Below, one piece after another: positions 15,785 through 24,944 of a stretch of 39,764 bases of DNA. This DNA is from an uncultured Fidelibacterota bacterium (GTDB lineage: Bacteria; Fidelibacterota; UBA8477; JABMPR01), in contig CALBFA010000046.1 in assembly GCA_937888365.1 (NCBI GenBank), forward strand, positions 1-39,764, given 5' to 3'. The translations under genes were made by a program, and so were the position numbers. Below the pieces are notes generated by a model. That model was given only the letters and a program-made list of their open reading frames with translations, did not search any database and was not told where the DNA came from. Each line of letters opens with the position of its first letter. The first letter of the stretch is position 1.

Positions 15785-17149
15785 TTAAATTTCTCCCATT
15801 TGATTTGAATATTTTGCGTATATCCAGATAAAAATACTTGCGATAATACCTGGATAAAAAGGTTCTAGATTAAAAAGGTAGTGCCATTGATCAACTTTCG
15901 CAAAAGACATCCACAAAAAACTTAAAAGGGGGGTGGCGATGAGATTTAAACGAAGGAGTTTCCATGATATTTGATATTTTGGATAATAGGACGAAATGAC
16001 AGGAAAGAGGAGTGCTGGTATCGTGAGTGTCCCAAGTGTGTACCATAGAGAGACGATGCTCGGTAAAAATATGGCTAAAATAATCCCCACAAAAAGTGTG
16101 ATAAATATGCCAAGATTATTTTGATTTCTTTGAGATTGAATGTGTGAAAATTGTGTGGGGAATAAATCATGGATGAGTGTTGTTCCTGATATTAAAGCCG
16201 TCGAATCTAATGTGGACATGATGGTTGCGCTGAGACCTATTACAAAGAGTCCGAAGAGGCCTGGCGGCAAAACCATTTGCCCTAATGCTAAAAATGAAAG
16301 GGAGGCGACGCTATTCTGAGGTAATAAATGAAACGCGTATAAGCCTGTTAATGTCGTTAAAATATCGAATAGTAGCCAAAATATCACGGCATAGAGGATG
16401 CCTTTTTTCGCTGTTTCTGGATTCGGCGTGGCGTAAATCCTTTGATGGAAACCAGGATCAATAAGTGTCCATGATGCGATAAAAAACCACACTAATATGT
16501 AGGTCCAAGATTGACCTCCATTGGCCTGAGTATGAGATTCAGGCAATGCTTTAAACAGTTCAAATGGACTAAGATATTGCGTCGAAAGAATGAATATTAT
16601 CGTGAAAAAGCCAAGAAACATCAGTATAAATTGAATCACATCTGTACGAGCAACAGATGCTAGACCGCCATTAAAAATATAGAGTGTCGAAATCACTGTC
16701 CCAATGATGATGGCATAGTGTAATTGTATCCCAAAATAGAATTGAATAAAGAGTCCAATCCCAACAATATAAGGCGCGGGAGAAGATAAAATGAAAACCC
16801 AAATGGCACTCATTGACCTAAGACTTTTATGCCTTTTACCCAGTAATTCTGGGATTGAAAACACATTTGATTGATGTGCTTTTTTCGCAAATATCAAGGC
16901 GAAAATAATTCCAAATATAGTATAGGGGAGTCCAAATATTATCCAATTTGAGACGCCATAAGAATAGGTATATTCGCTCACACCAAAAATACCGCCATAC
17001 CATGATGATACAAGCGTCATGACAAAAATAGGAAGCGTTAAACGACGTCCCATGAGAATATATTCGAAGGAATCACTTTTTGATTTCTTCCAAAAACCAA
17101 CAACTAGAATAAATATGAAGTAGCTAATTATAAGGACATTATCAAACAT
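15785..17149 (-). CDS. Sodium:solute symporter (SSS), possible thiamine transporter
   Basis: A 454-aa inner-membrane protein with about 13 hydrophobic helices. The SSS hallmarks are GRRLTLPIFVMTLVSSWYGG and the segment ATIMSTLDSTALISGTTLIHDLF, which carries the Na2-site serines. SSS members carry sugars, amino acids, pantothenate and other solutes with Na+. It follows the thiamine pyrophosphokinase gene by 118 bp in the same direction and faces the TPP-controlled unit. Thiamine or HMP uptake is therefore a reasonable inference (PanF-like SSS proteins called ThiV have been predicted as such). No THI-box precedes it, and the Shine-Dalgarno is poor. The leader has a direct repeat ATACTTTA. Confidence 0.88.
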   Translation of the reverse strand: MFDNVLIISYFIFILVVGFWKKSKSDSFEYILMGRRLTLPIFVMTLVSSWYGGIFGVSEYTYSYGVSNWIIFGLPYTIFGIIFALIFAKKAHQSNVFSIPELLGKRHKSLRSMSAIWVFILSSPAPYIVGIGLFIQFYFGIQLHYAIIIGTVISTLYIFNGGLASVARTDVIQFILMFLGFFTIIFILSTQYLSPFELFKALPESHTQANGGQSWTYILVWFFIASWTLIDPGFHQRIYATPNPETAKKGILYAVIFWLLFDILTTLTGLYAFHLLPQNSVASLSFLALGQMVLPPGLFGLFVIGLSATIMSTLDSTALISGTTLIHDLFPTQFSHIQSQRNQNNLGIFITLFVGIILAIFLPSIVSLWYTLGTLTIPALLFPVISSYYPKYQISWKLLRLNLIATPLLSFLWMSFAKVDQWHYLFNLEPFYPGIIASIFIWIYAKYSNQMGEI

Positions 17150-17267
17150 TGTCTAAAGTATCACTTAAAGTATTATGCATCGACAAAAAAGGACGTCGAG
17201 CTTAAAAGTGTTTTTGAATATATTTTGAATACTATTCGTTTAATAGTAAGTCTCACAGCAAAAATAA

Positions 17268-17888
17268 TTAAAGTCTCGTTTTAAGTACAGAGACATATAC
17301 AATACCGTCGTCGATTTTAATTTCAACATTCTGTTTCATGGTTTTGTTCGATTGGCTAAACCCAATTTCCGTATTGAAGTCGTGACCTTTTAAATTCCAC
17401 TGCAAACCATTTGTCGTAACATTTCGGGCATTTTCAAATGGGATGATACTTATAATTGTATTAATCTGTAGTTTTTTTGAGAAATGAAAGGTGGGCGTAA
17501 CACGGTAGATCGTTTCATATTTTCCGTAAATAATAATTGAAATATGTGCATCGATGCGTGAAATAATATGCATATTATTCATTAAATGATCAAATCGTCC
17601 ACCTGTTGCACCGATAACTTTGAGTTTTGAAATAGCGGGATATTTGGCAAATACAAATTGCAAAGCCTTCTGAAAATCAGTTAAGTTTTGATTTAGAATA
17701 TTGATAGTGCGCGAATCCGATTCCATGAAAGTGCTATCGAAATCACCGACAACATAATGTGGAACTAAATTCAGTTTATTTAGATGACGAATGCCTCCAT
17801 CAGCAGCGACAATGATTGCGTCTTTGTCGATATCATTGTTTTCAAACGTGTCACTAAATTCGCCATTTAGGCTAAGGATGAGCTCCAT
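17268..17888 (-). CDS. thiN: Thiamine pyrophosphokinase
   Basis: A 206-aa cytosolic enzyme that transfers pyrophosphate from ATP to thiamine, making TPP directly. Family motifs are ADGG (29-32), VGDFDS (47-52), LTDFQKAL (the usual D-K-T-D-x-x-K-A site, 69-76) and GATGGRFDH (93-101). The C-terminal beta-sandwich that binds thiamine follows (about 130-206, with the TTNGLQWNL and NQVEIKI-like strands). A pyrophosphokinase implies salvage of preformed thiamine, which fits the TonB receptor and YkoF-like protein nearby. Its start lies 9 bp after the kinase stop. Confidence 0.93.
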   Translation of the reverse strand: MELILSLNGEFSDTFENNDIDKDAIIVAADGGIRHLNKLNLVPHYVVGDFDSTFMESDSRTINILNQNLTDFQKALQFVFAKYPAISKLKVIGATGGRFDHLMNNMHIISRIDAHISIIIYGKYETIYRVTPTFHFSKKLQINTIISIIPFENARNVTTNGLQWNLKGHDFNTEIGFSQSNKTMKQNVEIKIDDGIVYVSVLKTRL

Positions 17889-17897
17889 AGCATCAGT

Positions 17898-19319
17898 TTA
17901 ATAAGTGAAGTAACTTTTACCAATAAATTCTCGTAAAATAGACGTGCCGGGTACAAATTTATCTGGAATCCGATGAAAGAAGGAAAGTAGCGTGATGAGA
18001 CGGTCTCTAACAGTTGACTTTGGAGCTTGTCTCAACAACGGTAAGGCATATTGACGTAATACTGACATTTCATAAACGAGAGCCGAATTAAACATGGCAT
18101 CAGCTTCTTCTTGATAAGGGAATATATTATGCATTTCACCGTAGCGAACAGATTGCCAACGATTGAGAGTGTCTTCAACAGAATAACCTCTAAAATTATA
18201 GTCACGCACCATGCGACGAATTAAGCGACTGTCAGAAGTCGAAATAGGGTGAAAATTATCCATATTTAGGCTGGTTAAAGCCGAGGTATAGATGCGATAA
18301 AACGTTTCTTTAGAAATATTCGCTGACAAAGCCGGATTCAACCCATGTATGCCTTCGATTATAAGAACCTCATTTTCTGCAAGTGTAATCGTCTCCTCAG
18401 TTTCTTGGCCTTCGCCTCGTTGAAAATCGTATTCACGCTTAAAAATGGGTTCTCCATTTTCAAGCTTTTTGAAATCTTGTTGAAGAAGCGAAATATCCAT
18501 GCAATCAATGCTTTCAAAATCGAGGGTCCCATCAGGAAGGGGAATCATTTTCTCGCGAGAAATAAAATAGTCATCCATGGAGAGTAATTTTGAATTAATT
18601 CCATTCACTCTCAACTGTATTGCTAAGCGTTTCGTAAAGGTTGTTTTCCCTGAGGAAGAGGGCCCTGCAATAAAAATAAATTTTATCTTGGGTCGTTTGA
18701 GGATGCCATCAGAAATCGCTGCGAGTTGTTTTTCATGTAAACCTTCTGCAACCCAAATCATTTCTTTAAAGCCATGGGTTTCAATTTGCTCATTAAGCTC
18801 AGAAATGGATGGAATTTTTAAAACTCTCGCCCAATCTTCACTTGATTTCATGGCTTTAAAAAGTTTTGGGTAGGTCACAAAAGCAGGAAATCGTTCTTGA
18901 TCTTTCTTACCAATGCGCAAAACAAAGCCATTCTCATAAGGAACGAGATCAAAATCAGGTATGTTTTCTAAATCGAGGGTTGTGAATTCAAAAGATGGAG
19001 CTTCAAAACCATTCAATCGGAGTAAGGGTGGCTTTTTACCTTGGAATTTTGGTGCATGAAGATGTTTCCAGTGAATCGGTAATGTTTTGTTATATTGAAT
19101 TTGATTGTCAGAGTTTTTGAGTTCCCACATTTTCGCTACAATATCGCTCAAGCGACTCGTATTAATGGGGCGTTCTTCTTTCATAACGCCAAAATAACCA
19201 TCGGCGAAAGAATGATCAATTACGGGTGTTAAATCGTTTCCGTATAGTGCATGAGTAGCCGCCGAAAATAGAAATATAATGGCTCTACGATTGTGTCTAT
19301 CTCTTTCAATACCGTACAT
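17898..19319 (-). CDS. Uridine-kinase-like nucleoside kinase, short form
   Basis: A 473-aa protein. Residues about 1-190 correspond to the ThrRS-like second domain found at the N-terminus of a bacterial nucleoside kinase family. Residues 200-473 are a P-loop phosphoribulokinase/uridine kinase domain, with GPSSSGKTTF at 209-218, MDDYF, the D-F-E-S-I-D/REYDFQRG region and IIEGIHGLNP. Relatives are about 550 aa with an extra N-terminal TGS domain; it is missing here. The ATG directly follows the parvulin stop (TAAATG), and the two frames are the same. Natural substrate unknown, probably a nucleoside. Confidence 0.87.
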   Translation of the reverse strand: MYGIERDRHNRRAIIFLFSAATHALYGNDLTPVIDHSFADGYFGVMKEERPINTSRLSDIVAKMWELKNSDNQIQYNKTLPIHWKHLHAPKFQGKKPPLLRLNGFEAPSFEFTTLDLENIPDFDLVPYENGFVLRIGKKDQERFPAFVTYPKLFKAMKSSEDWARVLKIPSISELNEQIETHGFKEMIWVAEGLHEKQLAAISDGILKRPKIKFIFIAGPSSSGKTTFTKRLAIQLRVNGINSKLLSMDDYFISREKMIPLPDGTLDFESIDCMDISLLQQDFKKLENGEPIFKREYDFQRGEGQETEETITLAENEVLIIEGIHGLNPALSANISKETFYRIYTSALTSLNMDNFHPISTSDSRLIRRMVRDYNFRGYSVEDTLNRWQSVRYGEMHNIFPYQEEADAMFNSALVYEMSVLRQYALPLLRQAPKSTVRDRLITLLSFFHRIPDKFVPGTSILREFIGKSYFTY

Positions 19320-19595
19320 TTATTTTTGTCCCGTTTTTTTTATTAGATGAAAACCGAATTGAGTTTTTACGATTTTCGAGATGCGTCCAGAGCTTAATTT
19401 GCTCGTTGCGGCTTCAAATTCTTTCACCATCTGTCCAGGTCCAAACCAACCTAAATCTCCACCTTTACTTTTGCTTGGACAAGTGGAGTATTCTTTCGCG
19501 AGGCTCTCAAATTTGCCACCTTTTGAAATCATATTCAAAATTGATTCTGCTAATTTTCTATCTTTTACCAGTATATGACTTGCGCGCCATTCCAT
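19320..19595 (-). CDS. Parvulin-type peptidyl-prolyl isomerase
   Basis: A 91-aa single-domain PpiC/rotamase protein that speeds cis-trans isomerisation at proline. It has ASHILVKDRKLAESIL, the FESLAKEYSTCPSKSKGGDLGWFGPGQMVKEFE block and the final TQFGFHLIKKTG strand. No signal peptide is present, so it is cytosolic, like E. coli PpiC. It heads the leftward unit (parvulin, kinase, TPK, SSS, SDR). It shares its frame with the kinase, separated by one UAA. Confidence 0.94.
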   Translation of the reverse strand: MEWRASHILVKDRKLAESILNMISKGGKFESLAKEYSTCPSKSKGGDLGWFGPGQMVKEFEAATSKLSSGRISKIVKTQFGFHLIKKTGQK

Positions 19596-19660
19596 GATTA
19601 CTCCTAAAATAATGCATTATCACAAAATATTTCATTTTTTCTTCATCGTGTTCTTTAGAC

Positions 19661-19687
19661 AAAAAAGTCCCGAGAAAATCGAGACTT
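19661..19687 (-). terminator. Terminator of tRNA-Arg
   Basis: On the minus strand AAGTCTCGA pairs with TCGGGACTT (one G-U) around TTTTC and runs into a T-run. It lies 8 bp after the tRNA 3' end, so it ends that transcript. Confidence 0.85.
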
Positions 19688-19694
19688 GTATCTG

Positions 19695-19768
19695 TACACC
19701 GGAGAGGATTCGAACCCCTGACCTCTTCGTCCGTAGCGAAGCATTCTATCCAACTGAACTACCGGTGC
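19695..19768 (-). tRNA. tRNA-Arg (anticodon ACG)
   Basis: A 74-nt cloverleaf: acceptor GCACCGG/CCGGTGT (one G-U), D-arm GTTC/GAAT, anticodon stem CTTCG/CGAAG with loop CTACGGA, T-arm AGGGG/CCTCT with loop TTCGAAT, and discriminator A. The anticodon is ACG, expected to be edited to ICG by TadA. CCA is not encoded. Confidence 0.95.
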
Positions 19769-20144
19769 AGTATATTCTTTTCAGAAAGCGGGCGAATATA
19801 TAAGAGAGTCTAGGGTTCGTCAATATGTTTTAATACGACTGGCTATTTAACAATCATCTATTTCTATCGATTTGAATTTTGATTATTGATAATTATAAAA
19901 ATCATGATTCCGCTGTAGTCATGATGTCATACTTTATAAAAATATATAGATAATATCCTGTTATTATAGTAGTTATACTTTCACGGTAATCATTATAAAA
20001 TTAAAATATTCCTTATAAATTGTATAATAATTATGAAATAAAGGCATCAGAAAAAACGTGTCGTGAAAGATGATTTACTTTCATCTAGCAAAAGGAGCAT
20101 GTTGTCGAAAATACGTAAATAATTAATGCATTTTATAAGAATAG
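19769..20144. other. AT-rich intergenic region before the efflux operon
   Basis: No gene is seen. It contains ATCATGA and TCATGAT as a spaced inverted repeat around 19900-19925, a TATAAT-like box at about 20022 and the dyad at 20064. It probably carries the promoters of tRNA-Arg (leftward) and the MarR-RND operon (rightward). Confidence 0.55.
20064..20083. promoter_or_regulatory. Candidate MarR operator
   Basis: TGAAAG (20064-20069) and CTTTCA (20078-20083) form an inverted repeat with 8-bp spacing, the size expected of a MarR-family operator. It lies about 70 bp before the marR start. This is consistent with autoregulation, but a 6-bp arm can arise by chance. Confidence 0.4.
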
Positions 20145-20150
20145 TTGTAT

Positions 20151-20657
20151 ATGCAACCAATGAAAATATTAGAGCATAATCACGAAGATTTTAGACTCAC
20201 CCAATTGATGGGAATTGTTACGCGGCATATGAAATTGGCCATTAATAAAAATATCGCCAGAGAAAATATTCAGCTAGAATTTCAGCATTGGATTATTTTA
20301 AAATACTTAGATTCGAATACAGGTTCTCCACAATGTGAAATAGCAAAACATGGGAAAAAGAACAAAACGAGTATTACGCGAATGATAAATACGATGGAGA
20401 AAATGGACTTAGTCGTTCGAAAATCAAATAAACTTGATAAACGTAATAGACTCATCTTTTTAACGCCAAAAGGACATGCTTTATCTGAATCTGTTACACC
20501 CATTGTATTTCGAACTATTGATGCGATTGAAAAGGGTATTGATAGTCGTGAGGTAATAATTGCTGAAAATGTCTTATTTAAAATGTTTGAAAACATAAAA
20601 TTATTAATGAGTGAACCGCTAGAAAACTCACAAAATCAAGAGGAACAGCATGTTTAA
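20151..20657 (+). CDS. MarR-family regulator of the RND efflux operon
   Basis: About 168 aa. The winged helix-turn-helix is clear: HWIILKYLDSNTGSPQCEIAKHGKKNKTSITRMINTMEKMDLVVRKSNKLDKRNRLIFLTPKG, with D-K-R-N-R in the wing. Flanking helices form the dimer interface. MarR proteins usually repress an adjacent exporter and release DNA when a small compound binds. It overlaps the adaptor gene by 8 bp, heading a four-gene unit. A TTG at 20145 and ATG 20160 are alternative starts; none has a strong Shine-Dalgarno. Confidence 0.9.
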   Translation: MQPMKILEHNHEDFRLTQLMGIVTRHMKLAINKNIARENIQLEFQHWIILKYLDSNTGSPQCEIAKHGKKNKTSITRMINTMEKMDLVVRKSNKLDKRNRLIFLTPKGHALSESVTPIVFRTIDAIEKGIDSREVIIAENVLFKMFENIKLLMSEPLENSQNQEEQHV

Positions 20658-21810
20658 TAAATACAAAAGTATTATCATAACAGTTATCATACTTTTATTG
20701 GGGCTTCTTATCGCAAATTACTTGAGCAAACAAAAGAAACCGGGGAAAAGAAGTACCGCCACAACTTCTTTAATACGCACAGTTGAAACCATTGAAGTTA
20801 AAAACAAAGCGATCACACTTAGCATTCCGATAACAGGAAAAGTTAGAGCTGTTAATAAAACCGAGTTATACGCTGAAGTGACTGGCGTGATGAGTGAGGG
20901 AAAAGCACCTTTCAAAGAAGGTGTTCATGTAAAAAAAGGTGATGTCTTAATCGAAATCAATGATGATGAAGCGCGACTCAATTTACTATCTCAAAAAAGT
21001 AATTTTTTAACACTTATTACGCAAATATTACCTGATATTAAACTTGATTTCAGTAAAAATTATACAAGGTGGGAAAGATATCTCGCCGAATATAAACTCG
21101 AAAACCCCATCGCTCCTTTACCTGAACCAGCTACAGAAAGTGAAAAATATTTTTTAGCAACGCGCAATCTTTTTAGTCAATACTATGCCATTAAAAGTGC
21201 TGAAGTTCGTTTAGATAAATACACTCTTTTAGCACCTTATGACGGCGTAATCATTTCGAGTTTTATTAACCCTGGTACGGTTGTGAGAGCAGGTCAAAAA
21301 CTTGGGGAATTCATAAGCCAAAATCATTACGAATTGGAATGTGCTGTTAGCATGCAAGACATCAAAAATTTAAAAATTGGCAGTGAAGCGGTTCTAAAAT
21401 CTGATGATGTTTCATCCCTTTGGAACGGCAAAATACAACGCATGAGTGAAGTCATTGATGCAGGTACACAATCCGTCAAAATCTTTATTCTGATTGAAGA
21501 AAATCATCTTAAAGACGGTATGTTTTTAAGCGGATACATAAAAGGCTCGTTGATTGAAAATGCCTTTGAGATACCGCGCAAACTCATTTTACCTGGGAAT
21601 TCGATTTACATAGTCAAAGATAATGAACTTCATTCACAGCCTATTTCTCTCATTAAAGTTCAAGAGGAAACCAGCATTATTAAAGGTTTAGATAATGGGG
21701 ATTTGATTTTAAAAGAAAATTTTGCAGGAGCCTATGATGGCATAAAAGTTCAGACCATGCGTTCTGTCGCAACCCAAAATGAAAAAACAAAATCAGAGGT
21801 GCGTAAATGA
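20650..21810 (+). CDS. RND efflux periplasmic adaptor (membrane fusion protein)
   Basis: A 386-aa HlyD/AcrA-type adaptor linking an inner-membrane pump to an outer-membrane channel. An N-terminal membrane anchor (about 7-25, IIITVIILLLGLLIANYLS) is followed by a barrel-sandwich (lipoyl-like) half (GKVRAVNKTELYAEVTG, VKKGDVLIEIND). A short hairpin comes next, then the second lipoyl half (LLAPYDGVI) and beta-barrel strands. The coiled-coil hairpin is short, as in FCB relatives. It overlaps both neighbours and so is translated with the pump. Confidence 0.92.
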   Translation: MFNKYKSIIITVIILLLGLLIANYLSKQKKPGKRSTATTSLIRTVETIEVKNKAITLSIPITGKVRAVNKTELYAEVTGVMSEGKAPFKEGVHVKKGDVLIEINDDEARLNLLSQKSNFLTLITQILPDIKLDFSKNYTRWERYLAEYKLENPIAPLPEPATESEKYFLATRNLFSQYYAIKSAEVRLDKYTLLAPYDGVIISSFINPGTVVRAGQKLGEFISQNHYELECAVSMQDIKNLKIGSEAVLKSDDVSSLWNGKIQRMSEVIDAGTQSVKIFILIEENHLKDGMFLSGYIKGSLIENAFEIPRKLILPGNSIYIVKDNELHSQPISLIKVQEETSIIKGLDNGDLILKENFAGAYDGIKVQTMRSVATQNEKTKSEVRK

Positions 21811-24800
21811 GGAAATTGATTGAATATTTCATAAAATATCCAGTCAATGGGAACATAATACTCGTTCTAATTCTCATTTTTGGATATTTTGGTCTTAGTA
21901 GCATGATGACGACTTTTTTCCCAGAAATGGAAAGTCGTGTTGCCCTCGTTCAAGTAATGTATCCAGGTGCATCACCCGAAGAGGTTGAAGAAGGCGTCAT
22001 CCTTAAGATTGAAAACAATCTTAAAGGACTTTCAGGTATCGAACGTATTTCCTCAATCTCCAACGAAAATACTGGAACCGTAACTGTCGAAATTCAAAAA
22101 GGATTCGATATAGGCAAAGTTCTTCAGGATATTAAAAACGCCGTTGATCGTATTAATTCCTTTCCGGTGGATATGGAACCACCCGTCATATTTCTATCTG
22201 AAATGCGTGATTTCACCATTAGCCTCGCATTAAAAGGTGACGTCAGTCTTAAAATACTGAAGAAATATGCGCAAAAGATTGAGACCGATTTATTAGCGTT
22301 AGATGGCATTTCAAAATTAACCATCGACGGTTATCCTAACGAAGAGATTAGTATTCGTTTTAAAGAAGATGCATTAGATGCCTATAATTTAACCCTAGAT
22401 CAAGTCGTCAGAGCGATTCAAGCTGACAATTTAAACATGACGGGGGGCATGATAAAAGGTGTGGATGAAGAACTTCTTGTCCGGGCATATTCAAAAAAAT
22501 ATACGGCTGATGATTTGAAACCAACCGTTATCAAGGCAACGTCTGATGGGCGCATCGTTCGTTTAGGGGATGTCGCTACCGTCACTGATACCTGGGAAGA
22601 ATCACCCAGCAAAACATACTTTAATGGCGTTCGTTCTGTCGTTATTACGGTTAATAAAACAATTTCCGAGGACTTATTAGCCATTTCAGCTAAAGTCCGT
22701 GGATACGTTGACGAATTCAATGTAAAAGATTCGCCTGTGGAATTGAGCATCGTGCGAGATGGTGCTGTTATATTGCGTGCACGCATTGATTTATTGACAT
22801 CAAATGGCATGTTTGGCGCCACGCTGGTTTTGGTTTTTCTAGCATTATTTCTAAACATGCGTCTCGCGCTATGGGTCGCACTGGGCATACCTGTCTCATT
22901 TATGGGTATGTTTATGATTGCTGGAATGATAGGATTAACCATTAACGTTATGTCCTTATTTGGGATGATTTTAGTCGTCGGAATTCTCGTTGATGATGGA
23001 ATTGTCATCGCCGAAAATATCTTTAGCCATCATGAACGGGGAAAATCAAACTTAATCGCCGCAATTGATGGAACCATGGAAGTCTTACCGGCTGTATTTT
23101 CTGCCATTATGACAACGGTTGTTGTCTTTGCCATTTTCTTTTTTCTTGATGGAAGAATGGGCGAATTTATGTCGGATATGGCATTTGTCGTGATCTCGAC
23201 TCTGCTTTTTTCACTTGTTGAAGGTGGATTTATTTTGCCAGCCCATATTGCCCATTCAAAAGCATTGAGTAAGACATTAAAACCCAATAAAGTAGAAATC
23301 ATTATGGGTCATTTTCTTCAAAATCTTCGTGATAAAGTTTATAAGCCCATTTTAGAATATTCTATTAAACATAAAACTATCGCATTAGCCGTCATTACCG
23401 TATTACTTTTTACAGTTTTTGGCGCTATAAAAGGTGGTTTTATTCGGACTACCTTTTTCCCATTTATCGATAGAGACAATATTACAATAAGTATTGAAAT
23501 GGATGCCGGGACACCTGCTGATATTACGGAACAACGTTTACGCGTTATTGAAGAAGCGACATGGATTGTGAACCAACAATTTAAAGAGGAACGCAAAGAT
23601 CATCTTGATATCGTTACGTCTGTTCAATTAAGCGTCGGTCCTTCAACGCATGCTGGAAGCATAAAAATAGTTTTATTAGATGGCGAAAGTCGCAATTTAC
23701 CAACATTTTCAATCACAAGTGCTTTGCGAAAACAGGTAGGTCCTATTCTTGGAGCACAAAAAGTTTCATACGGCGTTGGTGGAAATTTTGGTATGCCTGT
23801 TTCCATTAGTTTACTGGGAAATGATTTTAACGAGCTTCAATCTGCGAAAGAAAAATTAAAAGCCGACCTATCTGAATTATCCGCCATAAAAGATATCGTT
23901 GATAATGATCAACAAGGTCTTCGCGAGGTTAAAATTACGCTCAAAGACAAAGCATATCTCCTTGGTTTGAATCTCCGCGATGTTGTATCGAAAGTACGCC
24001 AAGGTTTTTTCGGAATGGAAGTTCAACGTTTGCAGCGTGGTCTAGACGAAGTGAAAGTTTGGGTCAACTACGGTCAAGATGATCGCTCGTCAATAGGCAA
24101 ACTTGAGAATATGAAAATTAGAATGAACGATGGACGCGAAATTCCCCTAAAGGAAATAGCCACATTTCAAATGGAACGTGGAATTTTGGGCATTAATCAC
24201 CTGGACGGAAAACGTGAAGTGCGTGTAGAAGCTGAGATGACAAATCCAACAGCCTCCGTCACAGACGTCATGTCTGATATTAAAACCAATGTAATCCCTG
24301 AAATTTTGACCCATTATCCAAGCGTTTCTGTTTCCTATGAAGGTCAAAGCCGTCAATCTGCAAAAATGGGCGCATCCGTCGCGCGTGTTTTTCCAATAAT
24401 TTTGATTCTAATGCTTTCAATCATCGTTTTTACTTTCAGATCATTTGCACAAACTTTAATCATTTTCTTAATGCTACCTCTTGGATTCATTGGTGTAGGG
24501 TTAGGGCATTTTATCCATAATAATGCAATTTCCGCACTTTCGGCCTACGGAATTTTAGCGCTTGTTGGGATTATGGTAAATGATGCATTAGTCCTTGTGA
24601 CAACATTCAATAATCTCATAAAAGAAGGAATGCCATTCATAGAAGCCGTCAAAACTGCGGCTCTATCAAGGTTTAGAGCAATTTTATTGACGTCTCTAAC
24701 AACTATTGCAGGTTTAGGACCCCTCATTTTAGAGAAGAGTTTGCAAGCTCAATTTTTAATCCCGATGGCTATTTCCGTCGCCTATGGTTTACTCATCGCA

Positions 24801-24944
24801 ACTCTCATCACATTAGTCATTTTACCCGTAAGTATTGTTATTATGAACGACTTAAAACGACTCTTAATACGAATGTGGACGGGTGTTTGGCCAACGCCAG
24901 AGTCCGTCGAACCCGCTTATAAAGAACTTCAGGAACAAATATGA
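21807..24944 (+). CDS. RND multidrug efflux pump (HAE1-like)
   Basis: A 1045-aa proton-driven inner-membrane exporter, the full length of AcrB-type pumps. The 12-helix layout shows the first helix at 13-35, two large periplasmic loops (about 40-330 and 560-880), and the TM4 proton-relay motif GILVDDGIVIAEN near residue 390. The opening FFPEMESRVALVQVMYPGASPEEVEE is typical. Substrates can be drugs, detergents or lipids and are not shown. It overlaps the adaptor and the channel gene by ATGA, giving a complete tripartite set. Confidence 0.95.
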   Translation: MRKLIEYFIKYPVNGNIILVLILIFGYFGLSSMMTTFFPEMESRVALVQVMYPGASPEEVEEGVILKIENNLKGLSGIERISSISNENTGTVTVEIQKGFDIGKVLQDIKNAVDRINSFPVDMEPPVIFLSEMRDFTISLALKGDVSLKILKKYAQKIETDLLALDGISKLTIDGYPNEEISIRFKEDALDAYNLTLDQVVRAIQADNLNMTGGMIKGVDEELLVRAYSKKYTADDLKPTVIKATSDGRIVRLGDVATVTDTWEESPSKTYFNGVRSVVITVNKTISEDLLAISAKVRGYVDEFNVKDSPVELSIVRDGAVILRARIDLLTSNGMFGATLVLVFLALFLNMRLALWVALGIPVSFMGMFMIAGMIGLTINVMSLFGMILVVGILVDDGIVIAENIFSHHERGKSNLIAAIDGTMEVLPAVFSAIMTTVVVFAIFFFLDGRMGEFMSDMAFVVISTLLFSLVEGGFILPAHIAHSKALSKTLKPNKVEIIMGHFLQNLRDKVYKPILEYSIKHKTIALAVITVLLFTVFGAIKGGFIRTTFFPFIDRDNITISIEMDAGTPADITEQRLRVIEEATWIVNQQFKEERKDHLDIVTSVQLSVGPSTHAGSIKIVLLDGESRNLPTFSITSALRKQVGPILGAQKVSYGVGGNFGMPVSISLLGNDFNELQSAKEKLKADLSELSAIKDIVDNDQQGLREVKITLKDKAYLLGLNLRDVVSKVRQGFFGMEVQRLQRGLDEVKVWVNYGQDDRSSIGKLENMKIRMNDGREIPLKEIATFQMERGILGINHLDGKREVRVEAEMTNPTASVTDVMSDIKTNVIPEILTHYPSVSVSYEGQSRQSAKMGASVARVFPIILILMLSIIVFTFRSFAQTLIIFLMLPLGFIGVGLGHFIHNNAISALSAYGILALVGIMVNDALVLVTTFNNLIKEGMPFIEAVKTAALSRFRAILLTSLTTIAGLGPLILEKSLQAQFLIPMAISVAYGLLIATLITLVILPVSIVIMNDLKRLLIRMWTGVWPTPESVEPAYKELQEQI

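Noticed and set aside
19594-19803. A 69-aa frame over the tRNA-Arg region
   Set aside because: It runs antisense through the tRNA and its terminator and has no start signals.
22418-23008. A 196-aa antisense frame inside the RND pump gene
   Set aside because: A mirror of the strongly conserved pump codons; its Thr/Ser/Asn-rich composition is typical of antisense shadows.
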